A stretch of DNA of 47,118 nucleotides from an uncultured Clostridium sp. (GCF_900547735.1 NZ_URHZ01000041.1:1-47118), one strand, 5' to 3'; shown: positions 1 through 8,948, counted from the stretch's first letter. The notes: generated by a model not told the origin, from the sequence alone. Translations and numbers: made by a program.

Positions 1-141
1 TCTAGCATCCGCTGCGCATTCCACAAGCGGGAGCGAGTCCCTGTAGGAATTTTTTTACCCGGATTCCCCCTCACAACAACCTAACTCCGGGACTGAAGAC
101 TCATCCTCCCCCGACCGTCCCGGCGGCGTTCTCATTTCTCA
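1..141 (+). repeat. Palindromic repeat family, copy A (right arm, cut by window edge)
   Basis: This is the right half of the interspersed repeat found six times in the window. It carries the core GCATCCGCTGCGCATTCC, the stretch GAGCGAGTCCCTGTAGGAA followed by a run of T, GACTGAAGACTCAT, and the end motif CTCATTTCTCA. The left arm would lie outside the window. The end lies 10 nt before the -35 of the regulator gene at 216. The segment ATTCC..GCGGGA..TCCCTGT.GGAAT plus T-run can fold as a terminator-like hairpin. Confidence 0.85.
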
Positions 142-151
142 AATCCCCCGC

Positions 152-180
152 TTGTGTTCTTTCCGGCCATCTGCTATATT
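152..180 (+). promoter_or_regulatory. Promoter of the regulator gene at 216
   Basis: The -35 TTGTGT (152-157) and -10 TATATT (175-180) are 17 bp apart. The spacer is pyrimidine-rich and ends in CCATCTGC, like the other repeat-associated promoters. A second possible -10, TATAAT, overlaps at 181-186. The ribosome binding site AAAGGAG precedes the ATG at 216. Confidence 0.5.
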
Positions 181-215
181 TATAATATAAAAAGCTCTTA
201 AACAAAGGAGAAAAA

Positions 216-1577
216 ATGGTCTTTAAAATTGCTCTGATCCTGAAAGAACATTTCAGAGAAAAAATCAACAGCTACATGCCGAACAAACCGGACGACGTCG
301 TTTTTGACTTCTTTCCTTATACTACGATTCAGGAAATCCAGGATGTTTTTCTTTCTATCAAGGATCAATATGACGGATTTTACGTCAGCGGCCTGATTCC
401 GCTGCAGGCTATCAAAATAATCGGTGAACAGAGCAGGGACGCCATCATCGCCCATTCTTCCGTTAATGTGGAAAATGTGTATCAGGCCCTGCTTCATCAT
501 ATTGTCACGTCCGGCATCGAGAATGTCAACCTCTCCCGCGTCGGAATGGATTTCCTGGACGATGAAAAGACATTGGAGGAATTGATACGCGAGGAGAAAT
601 TTGCCCAGGCCGCCTACACCTATGAGAAACGCTGGACCAGCTTACAGACGGTGGACGAGATTGAGCAGGAGGAACTGCGTGTCCAGGATTTCTATGTGAA
701 ACAGTGTCAGGAAGGTAAGCTGGATATTATTATCACCTATTATTACAGCGTCCTGGAACGTCTGAGGGATAAGGATATCAGCTGCTATTACGTCTACCGC
801 GGCGAGTGGGCCTTCTGGAACAGCATGGAGGAGTTGAAAAAGAGCATTTTCATCAAGAAATTCAATAAGAACCGGTCCGCGGTCATCCATATCAATACCG
901 ATAATGCCAGAGAGCTGTACCGGGATAACTATGAGCAGTTCCGTCACCAGCTTATGAGTACGGTGCTGCAGTTTAACCAGCAGCATTTAAACAAGGCTAT
1001 TTTTAAATCCAGCTATGATGCGATGGAACTTTATATGGATTATGAAACCATGAACCTGCTCACAGACGGGTTCCATAGCTGCCCCCTGTTCACCTTTCTG
1101 ACGAAATCGATGGATTTTCACGGCTCGATCGGTTACGGCATCGGGGACAATATCTATCAGGCCCGCTTAAATGCCATCAATGCCAGCCACTTTGGCCGGA
1201 ACATGATGAAGGACAGCATGGGCAGTTTTCTGCTGGATCAGAATGAGTCCCTGACCTTCCTGTCGGCCGGCGGTTCCTCCGGCTCGGGCTCTCTCTTTAA
1301 AATCAGCGCCGACACCGTCTCTGAGATTGCCGACAAGGTAAAACTCTCTTCCGAAACGGTAGTCCGTATCGCGGAAGTCCTTCTTTCCCTGAATACGGAA
1401 GAGATCACTTCCCAGGATTTGATCAACAGTCTGGGAGTTTCCCTCCGCAGCGCCAATAAATTTTTATCCAATCTGGAAAAGGGCGGTTACGCCTCCGTAT
1501 GCGGCCAGAAAAGAAATGGAATCAAGGGACGCCCCGTGAACATCTACCGGGTGAATTTTGATTTAAGTCCGTCTTAA
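216..1577 (+). CDS. Putative transcriptional regulator with degenerate GGDEF/cyclohydrolase-like domain and C-terminal winged helix
   Basis: The product is 453 residues with no signal peptide or membrane segment. Residues 1-110 look like a sensor fold. A stretch near residues 305-325 (GSIGYGIGDNIYQARLNA) resembles the GxGxGxTxxEAxxNA element of degenerate nucleotide-cyclase/GTP-cyclohydrolase-III domains. The last 80 residues look like a winged helix of the CitB/DcuR type (ITSQDLINSLGVSLRSANKF, then a GRPVNIYRV wing). I infer a DNA-binding regulator with a ligand-binding middle domain. No exact family is recognised. It is transcribed alone behind repeat copy A and ends at a hairpin shared with the convergent hydratase gene. 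The CitB-like tail makes control of the neighbouring tricarboxylate genes plausible, but nothing shows it directly. Confidence 0.6.
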   Translation: MVFKIALILKEHFREKINSYMPNKPDDVVFDFFPYTTIQEIQDVFLSIKDQYDGFYVSGLIPLQAIKIIGEQSRDAIIAHSSVNVENVYQALLHHIVTSGIENVNLSRVGMDFLDDEKTLEELIREEKFAQAAYTYEKRWTSLQTVDEIEQEELRVQDFYVKQCQEGKLDIIITYYYSVLERLRDKDISCYYVYRGEWAFWNSMEELKKSIFIKKFNKNRSAVIHINTDNARELYRDNYEQFRHQLMSTVLQFNQQHLNKAIFKSSYDAMELYMDYETMNLLTDGFHSCPLFTFLTKSMDFHGSIGYGIGDNIYQARLNAINASHFGRNMMKDSMGSFLLDQNESLTFLSAGGSSGSGSLFKISADTVSEIADKVKLSSETVVRIAEVLLSLNTEEITSQDLINSLGVSLRSANKFLSNLEKGGYASVCGQKRNGIKGRPVNIYRVNFDLSPS

Positions 1578-1631
1578 AAGGCGGCTGCACTGTCCGGCAG
1601 ACATAATACTTTATCTATGCAGGCAACATAA

Positions 1632-1672
1632 AAGAGGCTCGCGGATGCCAATACAGGCACCCGGAGCCTCTT
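1632..1672. terminator. Bidirectional terminator between regulator and hydratase operon
   Basis: AAGAGGCTC (1632-1640) pairs with GAGCCTCTT (1664-1672), with further inner pairing TGCC/GGCA. A pyrimidine-rich tail follows. It separates two convergent genes. Confidence 0.7.
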
Positions 1673-1687
1673 CTACTTGCCGGTACT

Positions 1688-1779
1688 ATTACTTCAGCCC
1701 CATTACTTCAGTCCCGTTACCTCAATCCTATTACCTCAGTCCCGTTACTTCAATCCTATTACCTCAGTCCCGTTACTTC
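1688..1779. repeat. 14-nt tandem repeat, about 6.6 copies
   Basis: Units start at 1688, 1702, 1716, 1730, 1744, 1758 and 1772. The forms ATTACYTCAGYCCC and GTTACYTCAATCCT alternate with few substitutions, so the higher-order period is 28 nt in the later units. The array lies in the 3' region of the hydratase transcript, just past its stop codon (1788-1790) and before the terminator. Copy number probably varies between strains. No function is apparent. Confidence 0.9.
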
Positions 1780-1787
1780 TCAAAATC

Positions 1788-4163
1788 TTATTTTAATTCG
1801 CATTCTTCCTGCCTGTAAAAGTTAATCAGGCAGCCCTCACGCAGAATCCTCCGCTCCGTTTTGCTTAGATACCCTAAGGACAGAGTAATTTTATGCGGAC
1901 TCTGCGACCTGTCTTCCGGGAGCACATAAGCTTCCGTTTCGCTCTCCTCCGACTCAAGCAGCTGCCTGATGCCGGGAATCCAGATAAAACTTCCCGTCTC
2001 AAACTCCGCCCCGTCCGCGCAGGTAAAGGGCAGAATCCCCCAGTTAATCAGATTGGAACGGTATCTCTTCGTCGCGTATTCGCGGCAGATGTTGGCCCAG
2101 CCGCCAATCACTCGCTGGCAGGTTGCCGCGTATTCCCTGGCCGAACCGTCGCCCGGCTTTTGGGAACAGAGGACGCTTCCGATACAGGTCCTTCCTGCGT
2201 TAAACGGCAGTCCATTTGCGGTCAGGCAGGCCGCGGCCTCCCTCAGCTCCCCGTCCGTCTCAAAGGGGGCCGCTCCTTCCATCAGCGCATCTTCCCATTT
2301 TTTTACCGCCTTGCAGCGGCCCACGTACTGCGGTTCCCTGGCCGAGAGGGCGTACTCCGCCAGTTTTAAAAGGTTTGAGCGGTAAGAGGAACTCTCCCCT
2401 CCCGGAATCAGTTCGTCGGTCGTCGTCACGGGATCGTCAAGAACGGCCGAAACCTTTAAAAGCAAATCGTCGTTCAGCGCCGGAATCACAGGAATGTCCT
2501 TGATATTCGGCCCCTTTTTAAGCTCCACGCTCCGGTCCGCCTTTCCGAAGCAGTCGAGCACTCGGTTCTCGTACAGCTTCGGATTAAAATAGTAGTTGTA
2601 CTTTGTATACGTTCCGTCCCACTCCGTCGCCGGTGTCAGGAATCCTTTATTTCCGGCGGTTGCGGCGATGCTCAGCGCATCCATCAATGCAACCGACGCT
2701 AACTGACCGCTCTTCGGCCTGGAGCCCTCACGGTTTGAAAAGTTCCTGGTCGTATGGCGTATGGAGAAGCCCCCGTTAAACGGAACATCCCCCGCCCCGA
2801 AACAGGGTCCGCAGAAAGCGGAACGTAAGTTTGCCCCCGCCTCCAGAAGCGTTGAAGCAATCCCCTTCTCCACCACCTCCTGGAACACGGGCTGGCTGGC
2901 CGGATAAATATTTAACTGGAACACATCGTTTCCAATGGAGCTTCCCTTCAGAATATCCGCCGCCTTGCTGATGTTTTCGAATATTCCTCCCGCACAGCCT
3001 GCAATCACTCCCTGATCGACTCTCAGACGGCCGTTCTCTATCTTGCTTCTCAAATCCATCTTCAGGCCGAACTCTTTCATCTGCTCGCTGCATCTTTTCT
3101 CGGTCAGATTCAGGATATCCTCCGTATTCTCATTCAGCTCCTCGATCGTATAGGCATTGCTCGGATGGAAAGGAAGGGCGATCATAGGCCTGATTTTTCC
3201 CAGGTCTACTTCCAGAAGATAGTCATAATGAGCCAGTCCGGCGGGCCTGATTGCCTTATAATCGCTTTCGCGTCCGTGGATCTTAAGCCATTCCCTGACG
3301 CTGTCGTCCGTCTGCCAGATTGTGGAGACGCAGGAGGATTCCGTCGTCATCACATCGATCCCATTTCTGAAATCCACACTGAGGTTTGCAATTCCCGGGC
3401 CCGCAAATTCCATAATCCTGTTTTTCACAAAACCCTCGTCAAACACATTCCTGATAATATCGAGAGCCACATCCTGCGGCCCTACTCCCGGCGCCGGCGC
3501 CCCCTTCATATACACGAGGACAACCGGAGGGCGTACGATATCATAGGTTCTCAGAAGAAGCTGTTTTACAAGCTCTCCGGCCCCCTCGCCGATGGCCATG
3601 GTTCCGAGAGCGCCGTATCTGGTATGGCTGTCCGCCCCCAGAATCATCTTTCCGCCCCCGGCAAGCTGCTCCCTGATATACTGATGAAGAACCGCCTGAT
3701 GGGCCGGAACCATGATTCCGCCGTACTTTTTCACCGCCCCCATCCCAAAGAGATGGTCATCCTCATTCAGTGTCCCGCCCATTGTGCACAGGCTGTTGTG
3801 GCAGTTGGTCAGGACAAAAGGAATCGGAAATTCCTCCACGCCGCAGGCAATCGCCGTCTGCAGCACTCCCATATAAGTCATATCGTGGCTGACCAGCGCA
3901 TCAAATTTGAGCTTCAGGTTTCCCATGTCGGAAGACGTATTGTGCGCTTCCAGTATGGACCACGCCATGGTTCCCTGAACCGCCGCTTCAAGCTCCTGTT
4001 CTGAAAACCGGCCTCCGGCGGTCAGGGATTCCCTATCTTTATCACATACAATTCTTTCGCCGTCTACCAGGTAGACGCCGTCATATTCTTTTCTCATCGC
4101 AAATTCCACCTTGTTGTCCCTAATCATAACGATTCCGTTCGTTTCCCGTTCCGTCGGGACCAT
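1788..4163 (-). CDS. Aconitase-family hydratase (YbhJ-like)
   Basis: The protein has 791 residues and belongs to the [4Fe-4S] aconitase superfamily. The cluster ligands are visible: Cys390 in a GCAGG context, corresponding to the SCTNS loop, and Cys451/Cys454 in CGPCFGAGD. The HDMTYMG and GADSHTRYGALGTMAIG motifs are also present, and a swivel-like C-terminal domain follows in the same chain. Its length and single-chain form resemble E. coli YbhJ, a putative hydratase of unknown substrate, more than classical aconitase (about 900 residues). The start ATG overlaps the citF stop by one base (TAATG), so translation is coupled. With citrate lyase and a tricarboxylate transporter beside it, a likely job is interconversion of citrate, isocitrate, aconitate or a related acid. 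A mesaconase or citramalate role is an alternative. Confidence 0.85.
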   Translation of the reverse strand: MVPTERETNGIVMIRDNKVEFAMRKEYDGVYLVDGERIVCDKDRESLTAGGRFSEQELEAAVQGTMAWSILEAHNTSSDMGNLKLKFDALVSHDMTYMGVLQTAIACGVEEFPIPFVLTNCHNSLCTMGGTLNEDDHLFGMGAVKKYGGIMVPAHQAVLHQYIREQLAGGGKMILGADSHTRYGALGTMAIGEGAGELVKQLLLRTYDIVRPPVVLVYMKGAPAPGVGPQDVALDIIRNVFDEGFVKNRIMEFAGPGIANLSVDFRNGIDVMTTESSCVSTIWQTDDSVREWLKIHGRESDYKAIRPAGLAHYDYLLEVDLGKIRPMIALPFHPSNAYTIEELNENTEDILNLTEKRCSEQMKEFGLKMDLRSKIENGRLRVDQGVIAGCAGGIFENISKAADILKGSSIGNDVFQLNIYPASQPVFQEVVEKGIASTLLEAGANLRSAFCGPCFGAGDVPFNGGFSIRHTTRNFSNREGSRPKSGQLASVALMDALSIAATAGNKGFLTPATEWDGTYTKYNYYFNPKLYENRVLDCFGKADRSVELKKGPNIKDIPVIPALNDDLLLKVSAVLDDPVTTTDELIPGGESSSYRSNLLKLAEYALSAREPQYVGRCKAVKKWEDALMEGAAPFETDGELREAAACLTANGLPFNAGRTCIGSVLCSQKPGDGSAREYAATCQRVIGGWANICREYATKRYRSNLINWGILPFTCADGAEFETGSFIWIPGIRQLLESEESETEAYVLPEDRSQSPHKITLSLGYLSKTERRILREGCLINFYRQEECELK

Positions 4164-5713
4164 TATCCTTCTTTTTTCGTCTGCCTGATTACATCCAGAA
4201 TCGTTCCGTCACGGCTCTCCACAATTCCTACCACCCGCTCCTCGAATTCCAGTTCCTCCGGCTTTCCGACAATCGAGTAGGCGATATCCCGAAGCTCCCC
4301 GATTGTTTTCAGCGGCAGCCCCGTCTCTTTGAATGCGCTCAGTAAATCCTGCCTGCGGGGGTTAACGGCAATGCCGTAATCCGTTACAAGCACGTCTATC
4401 ACCTCACCCGGAGTCGTCACCGTTACCACCCGGTCACAGACGGTCGGGATGCGGCTGCGCAGAAGGGGGGCAACAATAATCGAACAGTTGGAACCGGCCG
4501 CCGTATCGGGATGGCCGCCCGGCGCTCCCCTGACAATTCCGTCGGAGCCCGTCACCACATTGACATTGAAATCGGTGTCGATTTCCAGCGCTCCCAGCAC
4601 CACATAGTCCAGCCTGTTTACGTAGGCCCCTTTATTCATTGGATTGGCATACTCGGATGTGGAAATCTCAAAATGGCCCGGATCCTTTTCAACCGACTCG
4701 ACCGAGGCGGCGTCAAAACACTGGGCGTCCACAATGGTCCGTACAAATCCCTCTTTCAGCAGTTCACACATGGGCTGCGTGATTCCGCCGATGGCAAAAC
4801 CCATTTTAATATTTTTTTCTTCCAGATAGGGTTTGAGCATCCTGTTTACCGCGAGCGCCGCTCCTCCTCCTCCGGTCTGAAACGAAAAACCGTCCTTGAA
4901 AAACGGGGCGCCCGCGATTACTTTCGCACAGTATTCCGCCATTTTCAGTTCCCTGACGTCGCTTGTCATCCGCACCACATTGCTGACAATCTTATCCGGG
5001 TTTCCGATCTCCTCCACCTGCACCACGTAGTCCACATCCACCTGCGAAATGCTGGCGGGAAGGTTGGGAAAACCGACGAGACAGTCCGTGACAACTACCA
5101 CCCGATCCGCGTACTTTGCATCCGCCATGGAGTATGACAGGACACCGCAGTTGCTTTTGCCGCCCACTCCCCTGGCATTTCCGTACTCATCACTGGTGGA
5201 GGCGCCGATAAACGCAATATCGATATGTACGTCCCCTTCTTCAATTGCTCTCACCCTTCCTCCGTGGGAACGGATAATGGCCGGGTTTTTCAGTTTGCCT
5301 CCCGAGATGGCCTCCCCGATTTTCCCCCGCACTCCGGAGGACTGGATGCCGGTCACCACGCCGTCCTCAATCAGCTTTGCAACCGGGTCATGGGCCGCCC
5401 CCAGGGAACTGGCGCAGATGGTTAAATCTTTTATTCCCATAGCCGCCACGGTCTCCATCACCATGTTAACCACGTAATCTCCATCACGGAAATGATGGTG
5501 GAAAGAAAGAACCATGCCGTCCCTGATGCCGCATTTTCTAAGGGCATCCTCCAGGGAGGGCAGAAGCTTCTTTCCTCCCTGCATATTGCTTCTGACCGCC
5601 GGAGCCGCTTTTTTGTAGCCTGCCCCGTCGCGGTAACCGGGGCCCTGATACCCCTCTTTACCATACCGCTCTAATATTTCATCCGGGATTTCTCTCCCCA
5701 CTCGATTGATCAT
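4163..5713 (-). CDS. citF: Citrate lyase alpha subunit (citrate CoA-transferase)
   Basis: This 516-residue protein matches the citrate lyase alpha subunit, which swaps the acetyl group on the acyl-carrier protein for citrate. Family features include GIQSSGVRGKIGEAIS, the HGGRVRAIEEGD segment, IGASTSDEYGNARG, the glycine-rich SFQTGGGGAALAV and the C-terminal GSDGIVRGAPGGHPDTAAG block. Length is normal for CitF. It is the first gene of a two-gene minus-strand operon with the hydratase. citD and citE are not in this operon but lie 4.6 kb away on the other strand. A 156-bp intergenic region with a palindrome separates citF from the divergent LysR gene. A homologous citramalate lyase role cannot be excluded from sequence. 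Confidence 0.88.
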   Translation of the reverse strand: MINRVGREIPDEILERYGKEGYQGPGYRDGAGYKKAAPAVRSNMQGGKKLLPSLEDALRKCGIRDGMVLSFHHHFRDGDYVVNMVMETVAAMGIKDLTICASSLGAAHDPVAKLIEDGVVTGIQSSGVRGKIGEAISGGKLKNPAIIRSHGGRVRAIEEGDVHIDIAFIGASTSDEYGNARGVGGKSNCGVLSYSMADAKYADRVVVVTDCLVGFPNLPASISQVDVDYVVQVEEIGNPDKIVSNVVRMTSDVRELKMAEYCAKVIAGAPFFKDGFSFQTGGGGAALAVNRMLKPYLEEKNIKMGFAIGGITQPMCELLKEGFVRTIVDAQCFDAASVESVEKDPGHFEISTSEYANPMNKGAYVNRLDYVVLGALEIDTDFNVNVVTGSDGIVRGAPGGHPDTAAGSNCSIIVAPLLRSRIPTVCDRVVTVTTPGEVIDVLVTDYGIAVNPRRQDLLSAFKETGLPLKTIGELRDIAYSIVGKPEELEFEERVVGIVESRDGTILDVIRQTKKEG

Positions 5714-5753
5714 GGCCGTCTATTTCCTTCCATTTTTTTCCATTTTTTTGTTC

Positions 5754-5782
5754 TTGACTTGCTGAGTCAAACACTATATGAT
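5754..5782 (+). promoter_or_regulatory. LysR promoter with embedded T-N11-A palindrome
   Basis: The -35 TTGACT (5754-5759) and -10 TATGAT (5777-5782) are 17 bp apart and serve the LysR gene. The inverted repeat TTGACT-TGCTG-AGTCAA occupies 5754-5770, overlapping the -35. It fits the T-N11-A layout of LysR-type binding sites, so autoregulation and control of divergent citF are likely. A minus-strand -35 TTGACT is also present in the same palindrome. Confidence 0.7.
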
Positions 5783-5869
5783 TTATCTGTATATATTATT
5801 CGACATTTTATTACATCTTTTGTGCATATTGACTAATTTCTTTTTCAGCAGTAAGGAGGCCGAATTCAT

Positions 5870-6802
5870 ATGGAATTCCGGGAATTAACCAACATTTTAA
5901 CAATCGCCGAGGAGGGCAGCCTGTCGAAAGCCGCCGAAAAGCTTTTTGTAAGCCAGTCCTCGTTAAGCCAGTTTCTCAAAAGCTATGAAGCCTCCATTGG
6001 CTGCTCCCTCTTTGTCCGCACTTCCACTGGAATGCGCCCCACCGAAGCCGGTGAACGCGTCCTGGAAGCCGCTCACCAGATTGTTGCCATCGGCAACAAT
6101 TTACAGAATGAACTCTGGGACATCGCCAACCTTTCCACCGGCAAGGTGGCCCTCGGCCTTACCCCGTTCCGCGGTTCCTTTGTACTGCCCGATATCCTTC
6201 CGGCCTTTTACGCCAGATATCCGCAGATTACAATCCATACGGTGGAAGCCAACACCCAGACACTGGAAGATCATCTTCTGCGCGGCATTATCGATGTCGC
6301 CCTGCTGACCTATCCTCTCATCAACAAGAAGCTGCCCACCGAGGACGCCTATGAGGAGGAGGTATATCTGGCTGTTAACCGGGATTCCCACGTCCTGGAG
6401 CTGGCCAAACACGACGCGGTGACGGGGCGCACCTATGTGGAGTTTGAGGATGTGATGCATGAGCCGTTCATTCTACTCTCAAAGGGCCAGCGGCTTTTCA
6501 CCCTGGCGGAGAGCCAGTTTGACAAATACGGCTGTAAACCCCATGTCATCCAGAAGACCCAGAATCCCGAAACCAGCATCCGCCTGGCCGAACAGGGTCT
6601 TGGCCTGGCATTCATGGCAGGTTCCTATATCCACCCCATTTACAACGGCAGTTATAAGCTCTCCTATCTGTCCATCGGCAGGGAGGGACTTCACCGCAAG
6701 CTGGTCTTTGCGTTCCCGCCCAACACCTACCGCTCCAAAGCAACGATGGCTTTCGTGGAGATGGCTTCCAGGCTGCTGGCTCCCGGAGGCAAGTTTTCCT
6801 AG
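5870..6802 (+). CDS. LysR-family transcriptional regulator
   Basis: The 310-residue protein has the N-terminal LysR winged helix (residues 1-60, including EEGSLSKAAEKLFVSQSSLS) and a periplasmic-binding-type effector domain (about residues 90-295). The start is fixed by TAAGGAGGC upstream of ATG. It is divergent from citF-hydratase and convergent with tctA, so it sits in the middle of the tricarboxylate locus. Known LysR regulators beside such clusters sense the substrate or an intermediate. I infer it controls citF, and perhaps tctCBA and citDE. The palindrome at 5754-5770 is a candidate binding site. Confidence 0.9.
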   Translation: MEFRELTNILTIAEEGSLSKAAEKLFVSQSSLSQFLKSYEASIGCSLFVRTSTGMRPTEAGERVLEAAHQIVAIGNNLQNELWDIANLSTGKVALGLTPFRGSFVLPDILPAFYARYPQITIHTVEANTQTLEDHLLRGIIDVALLTYPLINKKLPTEDAYEEEVYLAVNRDSHVLELAKHDAVTGRTYVEFEDVMHEPFILLSKGQRLFTLAESQFDKYGCKPHVIQKTQNPETSIRLAEQGLGLAFMAGSYIHPIYNGSYKLSYLSIGREGLHRKLVFAFPPNTYRSKATMAFVEMASRLLAPGGKFS

Positions 6803-6877
6803 AGCCGCGCCGCCCGTGTTTCATGCCCTCCAATCGAACCGGAACCCATCCAATTGAATTGGAACCGTCATGCGCCG

Positions 6878-8353
6878 TTATGCCCGGGCTTTTCTTTTTT
6901 TCGCAAGCATGGGGCCGAATACGCAGGCAATGCTGGCTATCGCCAGTACCAGTACGATCGGCCTTGTAAATATCTCCCAGAAGCTGTCGTAGGATTCAAT
7001 GGTCCGAAGCAGCTCATTGTCGGCGGTCTTACCAAGCAGAAGTCCCAGTATCAGAGGCATAATGGGAAATTCTGCTTTTTTCATTGCCCAGCCAATTACT
7101 CCGAACAGCAGCATCAGCCCGGCATCAAACAGGGTATTTCTGTTGGAAAACGCGCCCAGAAGCGTCAGCACCAGAATACAGGGGACCAGATATTTTGTCG
7201 GCACCTTTACAATGTAAGCGGCAAAGGCACAGAGCACCAGTCCCAGAATCAGCATGACGAACTGTTGGATAAACAGGGAAGAAAACGCCATATAGATGAC
7301 ATCCTCGTGGTCGATAAAAAGTTTTGGACCCGGGTTCCATCCCTGAAGCACCAATGCCCCGAGCATCATCGCAGTGGAGGCCGAGCCGGGAATACCGAGC
7401 ACAAACAGAGTTGCAAGGGCTCCGCCCTCGGATGCATTGTTGGCCGTCTCACAGGCGATTACGCCTTCCGGGATTCCCGTTCCGAACTGATCCCCCCGTT
7501 TGCACCACTGCTTCGACTGGTTGTATCCCATCATACCGGCCACGGCCGCTCCTGCTGCCGGCATGATTCCGATAATCACGCCGAGAAGGGAACAGAGCAC
7601 CGCCTGCACGGGACGTTTCAGCACCTCTTTAAAGCCCGAAATAACCGCCCTGAATCCGGTGGAATGGTTTCCGTTCTCGTCCGTCATCATCTTTTTTCCC
7701 GCCAGATTAATGATCTCCGGCATTGCCAGAAAACCAATCAGGGCCGGAACCATCGGAATGCCGTCCATCAGGAACATATTACCGTAGGTTCCCCTGATTG
7801 TACCAAGGGAACTCATCCCGATTGTGCCGAGAAGAATTCCAAACAGGCCCGCGTACACGCTCTTCAGCGTATTTTTTGCTAGACTGCCCACGCAGCTCAA
7901 ACCGAAAATCGCCACCATAAACATCTCAGCCGGTCCAAATTTCAGGGACAGCGTCGCCAGGGGTTTTGTGGCGAACAGCAGGAAAACGCAGCCGATCAGG
8001 CCGCCGATAACGGAGCTCATCAGGGCAATTCCCAGCGCTTTTCCGCCTTCTCCTCTCTGATTCATCGGATAACCGTCCAGCATGGTCACCATATTGGCCG
8101 TCGAACCCGGCGTATTAATCATAACGGCCGTAACCGCCCCGCCAAATAATCCTCCCGTGTAGATTGAAAGCAGGAAAACAAGGGCAGTCAGCGGCGGCAT
8201 CTTGTAGGTAAAGGGCAGCATCAGCGCAATCCCCATACTTCCCGTCAAACCCGGAAGGCAGCCGAGCACCAGTCCGATCGCCACTCCTCCGAACATATAG
8301 AGGAGGTACTGCATTTGAAAAATAACCGAAAATCCTTCTATGAAATGTTGCAT
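6878..8353 (-). CDS. tctA: Tripartite tricarboxylate transporter, large membrane subunit
   Basis: This 491-residue, strongly hydrophobic protein of about 12 membrane segments is the large permease of a TTT transporter. The family signatures are visible: GCLPGLTGSMGIALMLPFTY near residue 31, the related second motif GIMPAAGAAVAGMMGYN near residue 263, and GIPGSASTAMMLGAL further on. AGGAGGAAC precedes the ATG. It is the last gene of tctC-tctB-tctA, 15 nt after tctB, and ends convergent with the LysR gene. TTT systems import carboxylates such as citrate or tricarballylate using an ion gradient; the lyase genes beside it point to a tricarboxylate. Confidence 0.93.
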   Translation of the reverse strand: MQHFIEGFSVIFQMQYLLYMFGGVAIGLVLGCLPGLTGSMGIALMLPFTYKMPPLTALVFLLSIYTGGLFGGAVTAVMINTPGSTANMVTMLDGYPMNQRGEGGKALGIALMSSVIGGLIGCVFLLFATKPLATLSLKFGPAEMFMVAIFGLSCVGSLAKNTLKSVYAGLFGILLGTIGMSSLGTIRGTYGNMFLMDGIPMVPALIGFLAMPEIINLAGKKMMTDENGNHSTGFRAVISGFKEVLKRPVQAVLCSLLGVIIGIMPAAGAAVAGMMGYNQSKQWCKRGDQFGTGIPEGVIACETANNASEGGALATLFVLGIPGSASTAMMLGALVLQGWNPGPKLFIDHEDVIYMAFSSLFIQQFVMLILGLVLCAFAAYIVKVPTKYLVPCILVLTLLGAFSNRNTLFDAGLMLLFGVIGWAMKKAEFPIMPLILGLLLGKTADNELLRTIESYDSFWEIFTRPIVLVLAIASIACVFGPMLAKKRKARA

Positions 8354-8368
8354 TCTGTTCCTCCTCCC

Positions 8369-8833
8369 CTAAAATCCCAGAAATCCAGCCAGCAGCGGAA
8401 TATGCAGCCCGATCTTAAATACCGCATATAAAATCCCGGTGACGATGAGCGGCAGTAAAATGTAAGGCAGCGGCTTTTTGACCTGCATAATCAGTAACAG
8501 AACCGCCAGCAGAACCGCAGTGGTAATGATAAATCCCAGATGAGGCATGACGATCACGTAAACCGCCATGGACACCACCACGAGGAATGATTTGAACAGG
8601 ACCTGTTTCTCCTCCTGTGATATCTGCAGCGCCCCTTTATTTTCTTCCCGCTCCCTCTTCCACTCCCTGATATCGGTGAACGTATTTACCGCAAACAGAA
8701 TCACCATCACGATAAAAACCGGTTTTATCAGGTACTGGTTCTTTTTGCTGTATCCCGCAACCTCGATAAAATAGGTTGCCGACCAGAGTAATACAATGGC
8801 AGGAATGGCCAGTCTTTTTATAAGCGAACCCAT
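8369..8833 (-). CDS. tctB: Tripartite tricarboxylate transporter, small membrane subunit
   Basis: The 154-residue protein has four predicted membrane segments (about residues 8-25, 38-55, 85-118 and 125-150). The first two are joined by a charged cytoplasmic loop rich in Lys, Arg and Glu. Size, topology and position between tctC and tctA match TctB, the poorly conserved small subunit. A 169-bp gap with a strong hairpin separates it from tctC upstream, which may set the higher dose of the binding protein. Confidence 0.85.
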   Translation of the reverse strand: MGSLIKRLAIPAIVLLWSATYFIEVAGYSKKNQYLIKPVFIVMVILFAVNTFTDIREWKREREENKGALQISQEEKQVLFKSFLVVVSMAVYVIVMPHLGFIITTAVLLAVLLLIMQVKKPLPYILLPLIVTGILYAVFKIGLHIPLLAGFLGF

Positions 8834-8915
8834 TTTTTGTCCTCCTTCCGTACTGCGGCAGCCCGACGGCCCGCCGCTTCCCCTCCTGAGACCGCGGTTT
8901 TCCCGCTGTCTGTTC

Positions 8916-8948
8916 TGCCCGATATCCGAAGATGCGGGATACCGGGCA
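8916..8948. promoter_or_regulatory. Intercistronic hairpin between tctC and tctB
   Basis: TGCCCGATATCC and GGATACCGGGCA form a long stem around CGAAGATGC. On the tctC transcript (minus strand) no T-run follows, so this looks like an mRNA stabiliser or partial attenuator rather than a full terminator. Such hairpins often let a solute-binding protein accumulate above its permease. Confidence 0.65.

Noticed and set aside
1688..1779. Tandem array considered as a CRISPR
   Set aside because: Units are contiguous 14-mers without unique spacers, and no cas genes are in the window.
3165..4004. 279-residue plus-strand frame opposite the hydratase gene
   Set aside because: It is antisense to the conserved aconitase domain, with no start signal or domain.
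6854..7882. 342-residue plus-strand frame opposite tctA
   Set aside because: It lies wholly antisense to a well supported membrane gene. Its His/Gln/Arg-rich composition is typical of the opposite strand of hydrophobic codons, and there is no ribosome binding site.
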